A stretch of DNA of 64,000 bases from Bombardia bombarda (Eukaryota > Ascomycota > Sordariomycetes > Sordariales > Lasiosphaeriaceae): positions 930,001 through 994,000 of the forward strand of contig JAULSR010000006.1 of NCBI GenBank assembly GCA_030512295.1, written 5' to 3'. The notes beneath the pieces were generated by a model. That model saw only the letters and a list, made by a program, of their open reading frames with translations, was not told the origin of the DNA and made no database searches. This document shows, piece after piece, positions 1 to 10,160 of the stretch. Each line of letters starts with the position of its first letter. Position 1 is the first letter of the stretch. A program made the position numbers and the translations under genes.

Positions 1-33
1 GAACTAGTACTATTTGTTATATAGAGAAGAAAA

Positions 34-3000
34 TCAAATCAAGACCGCATAATCCGAGCTCTCCTTACTCGCTTCCGATATCAACGATATCCCTTGTGAT
101 CGACTGTGCTTCTCAAAACTCGGGCCCCCTCGACTGTCGCCACCACCACCCTTCCTCCGCATGTCCTCGTGCCCTGCATCGAAATCGGTCCAGCCCCTGA
201 TCACTGGTGATTCATCTAGTGATGGCATGCTGCTCACTTGCAGGCTCGACTTGTTGGGAGTCACACCTCTCAAATCCCCATGACTCTCGGTCGCTTCGCT
301 TTGACGGTCTTCGTGAGAGGGGACCGTCGACCATGTTTTTGACGGATGGAAGGGCGCTTTGCGTACGATATCTGAGTATGAGATACCAAGGGAGTCTCGT
401 GGGGGTTGGTGCCATTCATCTATTATGGTGGCGGTGGCGGCCGCATCCATCTTGCCCGGAGTCAAATTGTACCCTGTGCTGGTGGCAGTAACTGGGCCAC
501 CAACACTTTCATTCCCTCCAATGCCTTCCGTTATCTCTTCAGATCCGCTGCTGAAGCCTCTCTCTACGTCTGGTCCCCTCCTCGTAACCGGTCTCATAGA
601 AAAGGGCAGCCCAGGCAGCTGTACTCGGGGAGCAGGCGACATGGTGTAGCTAGTCAAATTACCAAGTCCTCGATGTCGGTCAGGGGATGCAGTCGGCATG
701 CTGCTATGCGCAAAAGTATCAATACTTGAGGAGCTCACATGGCTGGCGTGCTTCTTCGCTCCTCTACCGAATATGGGCGGCGTTTTCCCTTTCATACCGG
801 CTACTTTCAACCATGGCCAGGCAAATTTTCTGCCTAGAAAAGCTGGTGGATGGTGAAAAATTCTCGATTTCGGTCTCAGTGGCAGAATTTCTGGTTCAGA
901 CCGCGGTACCGAGAAGCTGCTGCCGAGCGGAAAAGAACCCGAATCGGTCCTGTGTACGCGAGACGACTCCTCGCCCGTGTATGCTGAGTCGGGTGTGGGC
1001 TGCATGCTCGAGATCTTACCCAAAGATGGTATGTTGATCTCAATGGCATCTCTGAATGAGGTTCTACTGCTGTTTCCAAACAGTATAAGAGTGTTGTCTT
1101 CACCTAGCGTGCCCGATTCATCGTACAAGCTGGTCTCGGAAGTAGAGTTCAAAGACCTGGTATTCTTGCCTTGTTTACGAGGTCGCAAAGGCGCAACAGT
1201 CGCGCTTGTAAGAAACGATGGTCCGCTTACCCCTGCTGCGTTGCTGTCCTTGCTGCTGATTTTTGGCGAACGAGCGCTTTCCTTCGATGACAGCAACCTC
1301 ACTGTAGCGAGAGGACGGGGCAACTCAGCCATCGATGTCTCTACAGGATCAGCCCTTGTCTCCGAGGGGAACCTGTGTCCTGGTATGACTATTTCATTGA
1401 TCGATCTCGCACCATCTTGTTGCCCGGTGAATTCATGTAGTGAACTTGGGCCGCTGTGTTCGCTGGTATTGACAGTAAAGCTTCCGGGGAGAGGTCCAGA
1501 TATATCGCGGGTCTTGAGTCTGGATCTCTGTCGTTCTTTCCGGCGGCGAAAGCACCAGAATAGTATGCATATTATCGCAAGAAGCAACAAAAGAATCGGC
1601 ACAAGAACGGCCAGTAAAACGACGTTGAGTGGGCTGCTGGAATTCTCACTGGTGACGGAGGATGTGCCATTGCCTGTCGGTGTAGGTTGCAGAGCAGACC
1701 CATCAGTTGATAGAGTTGGCACATTTCTCCCAGCTTCTGTTGAAGTTCCCCGGATGTTGACCGTAAGGAATAAAGAGCCCTGACTTCCAGAACTTCTTGA
1801 TCTCGCCTTGATCGTGATTCCGACGACCGAATCAATTGATTTAAGTGGAACATCACCAGAAATTGTGGTTGCACCGCTGGCAGATTGGAGCCACGACGAC
1901 GATGAACCGGCTGCTATCGAAAGCTCAGTGTCTTCAGGCTTGGCCAGATACGGGCCAACGTCAAATGAAAAATGCTCTCCGGCCGTGGCAATCAGGACTG
2001 GTATATCCCCCTTGAAAAGTCCCGACCCCTGCGCATCGCTGTTTGCGACTTCTACCGTTACTGTTATGTTTAGTGTGTCAGAGAATTTATCCGTCAGAGC
2101 AATAGTGAAGTTTGTGGATGTTGCTGCTTCTGGAGGAACGCCAGTTATCTGCCAGCTGTTTCTGTCCACGGACAGCCACGGCGGAAGATTTCGTGTGTAT
2201 GCAATAATGACGCTGTCAGATGTGGCCATATTTCCATCAACCTTGACACTGTCTCTCAGCCCAGTAAACAAGACTGGGCTTCCCTCAGTTGCGTTTAGTA
2301 CTATCGTTGTACTGGAAGCAGTGATCTCGTGGTTTCCGACGACTATATCGAACCCAAGGGATGCGTCTGAGAATCCGACAACGTCGCTTGCAAGGAGCTG
2401 GAAAGCAAACGGCTGCGGAGGTTGTATCAACGAGTCGGATGGTGGAGTTCTCCCAGAGAAGGAAAGCTTGACGGGATCGAACGAGACCCAAGCCGGAAGG
2501 GGTGTATGGTCGCCCGTGACAGCGTAGTAATTGAGAGGACGGCCTGATGGGTTCGAAAACGTGGCGGGAGAAAGGTCGAGTGTGAACTGGGTTCCAGGGG
2601 GCGACAAGATCGAACTCGGGCGTGAGAAAATGCCAAATGGAGGAACTTGCTGATCGAGAGTGATGTTGACCGTAGGCCCAGGCCTCCGCGACACAACAAG
2701 AGTAGCAGCCAAAGTAGTTGACCCAGAGTTATCGGTTGCCACCAGGTTCACGGGTACCCCGACCACATCTCCCGGCGTAATGTCCGTCTCACTCGGGGTG
2801 CCAAAAAGGCGGCGGGCATCGCTATCGATGAAGAGCCACTTTGGGGGCGTTGCCAATGTATATTTGATGGTCGAGCTGGAGCTGGAGGTGAAGGTCGACT
2901 GAGAAAAAACAAACGAAAATGGCCGTCCAACTCTGGCAACAGGAGGGACTTGAGAATTGATGGGAAAGGATATTGTTGGAGCCGCTGCCGAGAGTCCAGC

Positions 3001-3039
3001 GAGAAAGAGGACTGTCCAAGCTATCACGGATGATGCCAT
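34..3039 (-). CDS. AXL2: Axl2-like axial budding/septation protein with cadherin-like (CADG) repeats
   Basis: Intronless gene of 1,001 residues from the ATG at 3039. An in-frame ATG lies 41 codons upstream (3162), but the 3039 start places a clean signal peptide (about residues 1-20, ending in Leu-Ser-Ala-Ala-Ala) at the N-terminus, so I prefer it. The luminal half (about 22-440) holds about four dystroglycan-type cadherin-like repeats, with recurring motifs of the form 'PxWLxxD ... GTP' (for example PPKWLFID, LPAWVSFD, LPPWLSVD). A Ser/Thr-rich stalk follows, then one membrane segment at about 470-495 rich in Leu/Val/Ile, a basic stop-transfer FRRRKERQR, and a roughly 500-residue polar cytoplasmic tail. 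This is the layout of Axl2/Bud10, the plasma-membrane landmark for axial budding in yeast, whose filamentous homologues affect septin organisation and conidiation. It is divergently placed to the methyltransferase at 4426. Stop codon at 34-36, so the gene is complete. Confidence in the family is high; the exact role here is inferred. Confidence 0.88.
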   Translation of the reverse strand: MASSVIAWTVLFLAGLSAAAPTISFPINSQVPPVARVGRPFSFVFSQSTFTSSSSSTIKYTLATPPKWLFIDSDARRLFGTPSETDITPGDVVGVPVNLVATDNSGSTTLAATLVVSRRPGPTVNITLDQQVPPFGIFSRPSSILSPPGTQFTLDLSPATFSNPSGRPLNYYAVTGDHTPLPAWVSFDPVKLSFSGRTPPSDSLIQPPQPFAFQLLASDVVGFSDASLGFDIVVGNHEITASSTTIVLNATEGSPVLFTGLRDSVKVDGNMATSDSVIIAYTRNLPPWLSVDRNSWQITGVPPEAATSTNFTIALTDKFSDTLNITVTVEVANSDAQGSGLFKGDIPVLIATAGEHFSFDVGPYLAKPEDTELSIAAGSSSSWLQSASGATTISGDVPLKSIDSVVGITIKARSRSSGSQGSLFLTVNIRGTSTEAGRNVPTLSTDGSALQPTPTGNGTSSVTSENSSSPLNVVLLAVLVPILLLLLAIICILFWCFRRRKERQRSRLKTRDISGPLPGSFTVNTSEHSGPSSLHEFTGQQDGARSINEIVIPGHRFPSETRADPVETSMAELPRPLATVRLLSSKESARSPKISSKDSNAAGVSGPSFLTSATVAPLRPRKQGKNTRSLNSTSETSLYDESGTLGEDNTLILFGNSSRTSFRDAIEINIPSLGKISSMQPTPDSAYTGEESSRVHRTDSGSFPLGSSFSVPRSEPEILPLRPKSRIFHHPPAFLGRKFAWPWLKVAGMKGKTPPIFGRGAKKHASHVSSSSIDTFAHSSMPTASPDRHRGLGNLTSYTMSPAPRVQLPGLPFSMRPVTRRGPDVERGFSSGSEEITEGIGGNESVGGPVTATSTGYNLTPGKMDAAATATIIDEWHQPPRDSLGISYSDIVRKAPFHPSKTWSTVPSHEDRQSEATESHGDLRGVTPNKSSLQVSSMPSLDESPVIRGWTDFDAGHEDMRRKGGGGDSRGGPSFEKHSRSQGISLISEASKESSDYAVLI

Positions 3040-4425
3040 GACGATAGCTACGAAGGACCTGCTCGCGGTAAACCAAGCCTCGCAACAAATTGAGGTTTTG
3101 AGGACATTCGAGACGCAAAGGTATAGAAATTTGTCAAGGAACTGCGAGGAGAAACTTTCCAAACCCGCGAGACAGAATCCTCAAGGGGTGGTAAGAAGCC
3201 AGAGAGCGTGATACTAGGGCGTTGCCCAAGTATGCCGCCCTTGCGTGTTGCCCGTGGTATGGCATTTTCAATTCCAAGAATTCAGCCATTTCTTGTCCCT
3301 TGGCTACTATCCAGAGGGGAAAAAGCAAGAAAACTTGGCTTGTAATGGCTAATTGCGCGATCAAGACATGGAAATAGGGGGCTGGCGGGAGACGAACATT
3401 CCAGTAGGAGACGGGTAGAGACGTGGGAAGGGAGCGAGGGGCGCCGCGAGGGAAGCCAGAGAAATGAGAAGATGGCGTCTGGGTTTTGACAGGAATATGA
3501 TCAATTTGCTAAGAAAATGAGTATAGCCACCGAGGAGAGTAACACACTCATGGGTTTTTGCCTTAAGAGTGCTTCTACCATCTCCAATTCAATAAAGTGT
3601 CTTGAGCGCAATCCTGTGTTGGTCATATTTGCGGTGAAGCAAGGAGTTCTGCCACCGAACAGTCCGTTGATCATTGTATGTACCCGCACCCGGAGATCTG
3701 TTATTAGACGATTCCCCCCCGGAAATATAAGGTGAGGAAAATAAACTCCACTAACAGCGGGGCTATTGACAGTACTTGCTGCTGCGAGTTTCGAAAGGCG
3801 GAAGGTGCGAGCAACGAGGTGGAAAATGCGAGCGATGTCAAAAGGCTGGTAATGGCGTTGTTGCCGGACTTACTGTGCTGTGATATTCGCACGTACGAGG
3901 CAGTCATGAACGAGTAACACCTTTCACCCCCCTGCGGTGAACTACACTCTCGTAAGCCAATCATAAGGCCGGTATGAGGCCGGGGGGGACCCACCCAGGT
4001 TCATCACGACCAAGCCATTATCGATTCTCAGCGTGAGCGATTCCTGTGTCTCTGCAGCAATCCGTGATTGAGGCAGAGAAACCAGGCAGAGATCAAAAGT
4101 TACACATACCTAGAATAATAATTATGGAAACCTGCAGTTTTCTGGAGTAAGTGACAGGTAGGTCGACATCAATCAGGCCACCCCTAATCGAGGCTTGACC
4201 GAGTCGCATGTTGCAGCGTGTATCCCGTTCCAGCCACTGGATTCACACCTTTTTGACGTCGCTGCTGCCCAATCGATGATTTTGAACTCCCGTTTCTTGA
4301 CACCCAGACACCACCTTGAACCACCATACCACCACACCACACCACAACGCACGCAACCGCACCATTCCGACTCCCGAACCCTCCCTGAAGGAGACGGCAT
4401 TTTCCGTTTAAACAGCCTACCAACC
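3040..4425. other. Divergent intergenic region between Axl2-like and EFM6-like genes
   Basis: About 1.4 kb upstream of both flanking genes, so it should hold both promoters. The short open frames here have no coding character or family resemblance. Just 5' of the methyltransferase start (about 4310-4380) the sequence is C/A-rich with repeated ACCAC, common in fungal 5' leaders. I see no clear TATA box or RNA gene. Confidence 0.6.
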
Positions 4426-5510
4426 ATGAGCGATCATGATCAACGATCGCCGTCGCCCGAGTTTTCACTTGACCTTGACGAGGGCTTAGCACCACTCCCG
4501 ACCTATAAAACGGCGGGAACCGTAGAGGTCGGCTTCGAAGGCCTGTTGGCCGAACCAGTGAAGCTTCACGAAGACCTCAAGTCGGGATGCGGCGGCATGC
4601 TCTGGCCGGCTGGCATGGTGCTGGCCAAGCATATGCTGCGCTACCATCTCAATGAGCTACCGCACTCCAGAATGTCGGTGCCCCTCGCCTTTTGATGCCA
4701 ACTTGCAAACTGTGTATGACAGAAAAACGAGGCCGCCGTGTTTGGAACTGACTGACTTTCTTCCCAAAGACTCGAGCTTGGTGCCGGGGGTGGACTGGTG
4801 GGACTCAGCGTCGCAAAGGCCTGCCACCTGGAGACACCTATGTACCTCACCGACCAAGAGGAGATGGAGGAACTCATGCATCACAACATTTCCCTGAATG
4901 GGCTCGATGACCAAGTTAAAGCCAGGATACTCAACTGGTAAGTTTTTATTTGGCGACTGTACTGTACTGGCGGGCCACTGGCGTCCTTCCACCGCCGTAG
5001 CTACCCCTCCTCTGCCCCTCAGTCCTCAACCCCTCCCCTCACATCCTTCACCCCCTCAACAACGCAGCGCATAACACATACATGTCCCGCGGGGAAGTTT
5101 GGCACTGTCGGGTCGGGTCGTAACAGCACGTCCGTTTCTCATTGAAACGCAAGAATACGCAACAAAAAGGAAAAAAGTTTGTTCTAACGACCGAGCTACG
5201 GCTACAAAACGAATTAAGGGGCGAGCCGCTCTCCCAAGAGATTGTCGACTTCAAGGCTGACACCATCCTCGCCGCCGATTGCGTCTACTTTGAGCCGGCG
5301 TTTCCGCTTCTGATGCAGACGATGCAGGACCTGCTGGCCGCCTCCCCATCTGCCACCATCTACTTTTGTTTCAAGAAGAGACGGCAGGCCGATATGCGCT
5401 TTCTCAAAGCGGCCAAGAAGACATTCCAGGCGACCGAGATCGAAGACGAGGACCGCCCCGTTTTTAGTAGAGAGGGCTTGTTTCTATATGCCCTGAAGCG
5501 CAAGTGTTGA
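4426..5510 (+). CDS. EFM6: EFM6-type protein-lysine N-methyltransferase (METTL21-like), 3 exons
   Basis: Spliced model: exons 4426-4673, 4770-4937 and 5219-5510, giving 235 residues. The first join restores SAM-binding motif I (Ile83-Leu-Glu-Leu-Gly-Ala-Gly-Gly-Gly); the second joins NW to GEPLSQ. Exon 3 carries the family hallmark AADCVYFEP (Asp159) in place of the usual DxxY motif, then a C-terminal YFCFKKRRQAD strand. This matches the class I SAM-dependent lysine methyltransferases of the yeast Efm6 group, which methylate elongation factor eEF1A in the cytosol. Intron 1 (96 nt) uses a weak donor, GTCGGT; intron 2 (281 nt) has a perfect GTAAGT donor and is the longest in the window. The start was chosen at the last in-frame ATG before conserved sequence; a longer in-frame opening from 4195 is C/A-rich leader. 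The substrate is inferred from family. Confidence 0.87.
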
Positions 5511-7487
5511 AGAAAAGAGAGGCCAGTGTGTTTTGTCGCTAGACGATCTAAGAAAAAAAGAGGGTAGTAGATCTTTTTTAGACTCGGTTATTAGACAGAT
5601 ACATAGGTACCTAGTAGATAGACTAGATCGAGAGCTTTTGTGGAGTTTTGGTCTCGGCGCTTCCTTGGACTGGACTACAGTAGTCTAAGTTTGTCTCGAT
5701 GTTTGACCGCTCATGGTGGCCGTTGGCGCCTCGACAACTCTCGATAGACGTAGGATGATGTTGAAGGCGCCCACCGCATGGTCCACTTCAGACCTACCTG
5801 CAGACGTTACCAGTATGCAATCACATCACTCGGAAGTTGACAGCCGACCTGACTGCATATGCTGCGCGAAGCTGGGCTGACCACTCGGTAGGAGAAACGT
5901 AGCTGGCGGCGGATCGGAAGATGGCCATGGCTTTGTGTTTCCCCACAACAGGCACTTTCATGTAATTATTTGCTCATGAGCGTCTGGACCGAGTATTTAC
6001 TAATGTTCTGCTTCATACAGTGTACTCTAAACACAAGGAATCATCAGTCGTCATCTAAAGCAATAACCTGGATTTCATGTCGTGATCGCCTGGAAATATT
6101 GGTATTTTACCCATCGCATTAAGGCGCATCAAGCTTGTCCGCCCTCCCGTGCCGTGCCGTGCACTCATCGGACGAACGCCAAAATCTTTGTCGTTTGGAA
6201 ACTGGTGGCTTATTTCAACTACAAATAGGAGCGTGAGGGGCAGGTTGTCGTCTACTCCACTGAGGCCGCCACCGTGTTTTGATATCGTAAAAAGAAAAGA
6301 GTTTTTTTTTTTCCTTGTCTTGTTTTCCGGCGGATAGTTTCCGCCTTCAAAGAGCTCGATGTCACTCAAAGGGTATGGTACCGAAAAAGGAAAGATGTGG
6401 AAGGAGCGTAATATTACTGCGCCGGTACAATCTGTTAAGTAACCATGACAGCACTTCGGTAGTCGCGAAAGAAAAGTCTAAACCAAGTATGCTGGGCGCA
6501 CTAACAGCTTCAAGCTTCCATACCGCACTTGTCAATACATTGATAAATCTCTCTGTTAGTTAGCTGTTAGGGGAAAGAGGTGGGGCAGCTACCTTTATAC
6601 ACTAAAAGCTTTATTTCTACTAACACCGATATAGGGCGCTGTTTCTTACGCGTGTCACGGATGGGTATTACAGCGCTAGCGGGAGGAAGACTGGGAGGGG
6701 GATCAAGCTGTGGATCCCACCCGCTTTGACACCGGCCATGATTGGTTGTGATTTGTTTCCGATTGGCCCACAGAAGGAAAGACAGGGATACTCCCCCGGT
6801 GCCTTGCATCAACCAACCTGCAAGGTACAAGTCACACAGGCAGGGTGCCGCCGCCCGCCGCCTTGTTCGCCAAATTCGTCGCTTCCAGGTTGTTGTCCAC
6901 CGAGCGAGCCACCTGGCTCACCATGCTACGCCGCCGACAAGGGATGGATGTTAGCTCGCTACCTGCCTCGGAGAAGTCGGATGCCCTCGCGATACGAGCG
7001 AAAGGAAAACACCGTTTATGGGGTTGTTGATAAAACTTGGCTGGGAACTTTATTAATAGCTGTTTAATGAGATAAACGATGGTGAAAACCATGAATTTGC
7101 AGCTAGTTTTTGGACTTGGCAGCTACGCATAGATGCGCAAGGGCCACTTTCCAGCGCAGCAGAGGATGAAGGACCGCACTAACAGTCGTTTGAGTAACGC
7201 ACGGTACTCAACAGATATCCAGCCCGTAGTATTGGGAAGGCGCTGAGGGCTGACGAGGGGAGGGGTGTTAGGCTAACAGCCCATGTGTTGGACCCAGCCA
7301 GCCAAGAAGAAACAGGCGAACGGCATAGCGTAGATTATGGCCAGGCACAAGGCACCGCCTCTTTCTTCTTTCGTTTCTCCTTGTTAAATCGCTCTTAACT
7401 GGCAGCTATCCCCGGCTCGACGCCCACTCTCTCTTTTTCAGCACCACCTCGTTCCCTTTCTGTGTTGGCCAAGCCCACCTGAAAATC
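5511..7487. other. Gene-free region upstream of the DPBB secreted protein gene
   Basis: Nearly 2 kb without a supportable gene. The small open frames on both strands are short, overlap each other and resemble no family I know. The left part is the 3' flank of the methyltransferase gene; the right part (from about 7,300) becomes C/T-rich and is probably promoter and 5' leader of the gene at 7896. Confidence 0.55.
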
Positions 7488-7559
7488 ATTCATTCATTCA
7501 TTCATTCTCGGTGATTCATTCATTCATTCATTCTCGGTGATTCATTCATTCATTCATTC
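7488..7559 (+). repeat. Tandem repeat: three blocks of (ATTC)5 separated by TCGGTG
   Basis: Read directly: five ATTC units (7488-7507), TCGGTG (7508-7513), five ATTC (7514-7533), TCGGTG (7534-7539), five ATTC (7540-7559). The higher-order period is 26 bp with no mismatch. It lies about 340 bp upstream of the ATG at 7896, in the probable promoter or 5' leader. A microsatellite nested in a minisatellite should vary in length between strains. Confidence 0.97.
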
Positions 7560-7895
7560 TTTGAGCAGTGCTCAGCGACCAGGACCTACCTTCATTATTC
7601 GCTCCGTCAACAGCTGAATACACTCAAGACACAGTCAACAACCACCAAAAAGTGCTACTGTACTATTTCGTAGCACCCAGCCACCTTCCTTCTACTTTGC
7701 GAGACTCTGAGAGCCAGCCACGATATACACATACCACCTGAACCGCCAGCCGATTCGCTTCGCGTCACAGTCCAAGACACCACATTCCAACCAACACAAG
7801 AGAGACATTGCATATAACAGACCTTCGCCAGGAATACTTCGCGCCAGCATCATAGCTACCTCATCTACCTACCTAGGTATCAAATCATCATCAAC

Positions 7896-8834
7896 ATGAA
7901 GACCACCGCCCTTGTTACCGGCCTTCTGGCCTCGGTTGCTCTCGCCCAACCCCACGGCCATAACCATGGAAACGGCGTCCGTAGGAGGGGCCATTCCCAC
8001 CTCCACCAGCAGCAGCAGCAGCAGGTCGAGAAGCGCGATGTAGTGACAGACTGGGTCATTGAGACCGTTTATGAGACCGTCACCAAGATCGTGGATGAGA
8101 GCACCACCGAGTGGATCCGGCCCAGCACCACCCACCCCTCGCCCAAGCCAACGAGTTCCTCGTCGGTCTCCAACAGCCAGATCCCCGGCCAGTTCTTCGA
8201 GGGCGGCTTCCCGAAGCCCAGTCTCAACGTACCGTCGTCATCTTCGGCAGTTGCTCCACCGTCCTCCTCATCGGCCCCTGCGCCCGTCGTTGTTGTTCCC
8301 CAGACCACCAGCTCGCCCGCAGCCCCTGCTGTCGTCCCGCCGCCGCCCCCAGCTTCTTCTTCCTCAGCCCCCCCTGCTGTAGTCCAGAGCCTCGTTGCGC
8401 CGGCTCCCGCTCCGCTGGCCGCCCCTTCAACCAGCAGCAGCGCCCCTGCGCCTGCCCAGTCCTCCAACGCCCTCGTCGGCGCGGGCGGCTCATCTGGTTC
8501 GTCCGGCAGCAGCAGCTCGTCCGCGACGTACGCAGGCGACCTGACGTACTATGCTGTGGGGCTGGGCGCCTGCGGCTGGGACGACAGCGGCAAGGACCGC
8601 ACCGCCAACATTGTTGCCATCTCGCACCTGCTGATGGGCACCCAGTCCAACGGCAACCCCTACTGCGGCAGGACCATCTCCATCAGCGCCAACGGCAAGA
8701 CGGTCCAGGCTGTTGTGAACGACAAGTGCATGGGCTGTGAGCTGGCGGCCATCGACAGCTCGGAGAAGGTGTTCCTCGAGCTGTTTGGCGATTTGGGCGT
8801 CGGCCGTTCCGAAGTCAAGTGGTGGTTCAACTAA
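7896..8834 (+). CDS. Secreted double-psi beta-barrel (RlpA/barwin-like) protein
   Basis: Intronless, 312 residues. The signal peptide is residues 1 to about 17 (MKTTALVTGLLASVALA). A His/Gln-rich propeptide ends in a Kex2-type dibasic site, Lys46-Arg47, so the mature chain probably starts at Asp48. A Pro/Ser/Ala-rich linker of about 110 residues (about 90-205), expected to be O-glycosylated, leads to a C-terminal domain of about 105 residues beginning TYAGDLTYYAVGLGACGW. That domain has four cysteines (226, 257, 278, 281; the last two in DKCMGC) and the DPBB signature seen in barwin, expansin and fungal 'riboflavin-aldehyde-forming enzyme-like' proteins. It lacks the second, carbohydrate-binding expansin domain. 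Likely an extracellular or wall-associated protein; no enzymatic activity can be claimed. The ATG is preceded by the A/C-rich context CATCATCAAC. Confidence 0.9.
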   Translation: MKTTALVTGLLASVALAQPHGHNHGNGVRRRGHSHLHQQQQQQVEKRDVVTDWVIETVYETVTKIVDESTTEWIRPSTTHPSPKPTSSSSVSNSQIPGQFFEGGFPKPSLNVPSSSSAVAPPSSSSAPAPVVVVPQTTSSPAAPAVVPPPPPASSSSAPPAVVQSLVAPAPAPLAAPSTSSSAPAPAQSSNALVGAGGSSGSSGSSSSSATYAGDLTYYAVGLGACGWDDSGKDRTANIVAISHLLMGTQSNGNPYCGRTISISANGKTVQAVVNDKCMGCELAAIDSSEKVFLELFGDLGVGRSEVKWWFN

Positions 8835-10160
8835 GGGGGCGAAAGCAAGGGATCGGGGAAGAAGATCGGTGTCGATTTTGCTCCGATCACCCCTTGTCTC
8901 CCTCCCTTGGTGTACCGCTGCGCGATACCATTCTCTTCTTATCTTCGCCCACTTCCCAGGCGAGACTTTCTGTGCATACGCAGTCAACCATTCGAGTGGC
9001 TATGATGTTTGTGATACACATTTACGATCGTTGTCTCATCACATATGTACGGGCAATATCGCAAACGATACGATTACGAATTTCTTGTTCCCTACTTTTC
9101 TTTCATATGGATGGGGCATCTCTCAAGGGGCGAAACAACACAACAACAATCATAGATACCCTACCTTACATAAGGGGGCAGGCAGGTGGGCGGCGCGCAT
9201 GGTGGATTCCCAAAAAAAATTTGAGAGAAAATCTCTTTTAGCTCCAGGCTTGGAGCAAGAGTGCCAAAAGATTGAGTTTAGGGGGTGTTGTTTTTGGATG
9301 CCCCCGACCCTTTTTAACCTTTCTTGGTGGATGGTAGCGCTTCATGGCGCCTGCCAGACACCCGGGTGGTCCAGGCTAACAGACATGTTATGGATGGTGA
9401 AAGAGCTCTTGGACAAACATGTTCGGCACATCCCGTCTGTGATTTTGTTTGTCAGTCGATATGCTTTTTGCCTGGCCCCATTTTACCACTTTTTACTTTA
9501 CTTCTATGCATATACTTTGGGATAGCTGTTTGGAAACGCAAACGGTTATAAACCCTGTCAATATATTTGATTTTGGTCAATGAGGATTGTTTGCTCTTCA
9601 CTAATGACAAGATTGCATACCATATCCTTGGTTTCTTCGTTCATTCGTGTCACTTACCTTTTTGTATTCATCCATCTCGAATCCCAAAAACACGTGGTGA
9701 GGCAGCGTTCATTCTTTACATGCTTTACTGGCAAGGTTGGGTTTGGTATCCCTGGCTCACTTTTACGTGGGATGAAGTCGTGAATGCCGGCCAATGGCAG
9801 CGAATACCGGGAAGGATGAATGGATGATAGGCGGTAGGTACAACCGTACGGCTACAACCGCCCGCCCACTTCTCCACTTAATTCCACATGTGCTGCATGT
9901 TTGGGAGGGGGAAGCTGTGTATGCGTGGTATTGTTCTCTCGGCAAGAGCGATCCCAGCTTTGGAATAATAACGTGTGACAACGCAGCAGATCTACCGTTT
10001 CTGCTTCATCCGAATACATGATTTCTAGACAGTATCGTATCGGATTGTCCAGAAGTTTGAGAAGCAGTGGTAAATTTGTTCTTTTCTTATCTTTCTTCCC
10101 ACATTTCTCTTTTCCGTTCAACCACGCCATCACTAGCAGAGCATAATCGGCACAGAAAGG
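8835..10160. other. Intergenic region, DPBB gene to CutC gene
   Basis: About 1.3 kb holding the 3' flank of the DPBB gene and the promoter of the CutC gene. The long open frame overlapping the end of the DPBB gene and running to 9525 is in another frame and looks non-coding. T-rich stretches occur at 9480-9700. No gene, RNA or repeat recognised. Confidence 0.55.

Noticed and set aside
8490..8987. 165-codon antisense frame over the DPBB gene
   Set aside because: Shadow frame created by the GC-rich third positions of the real gene.
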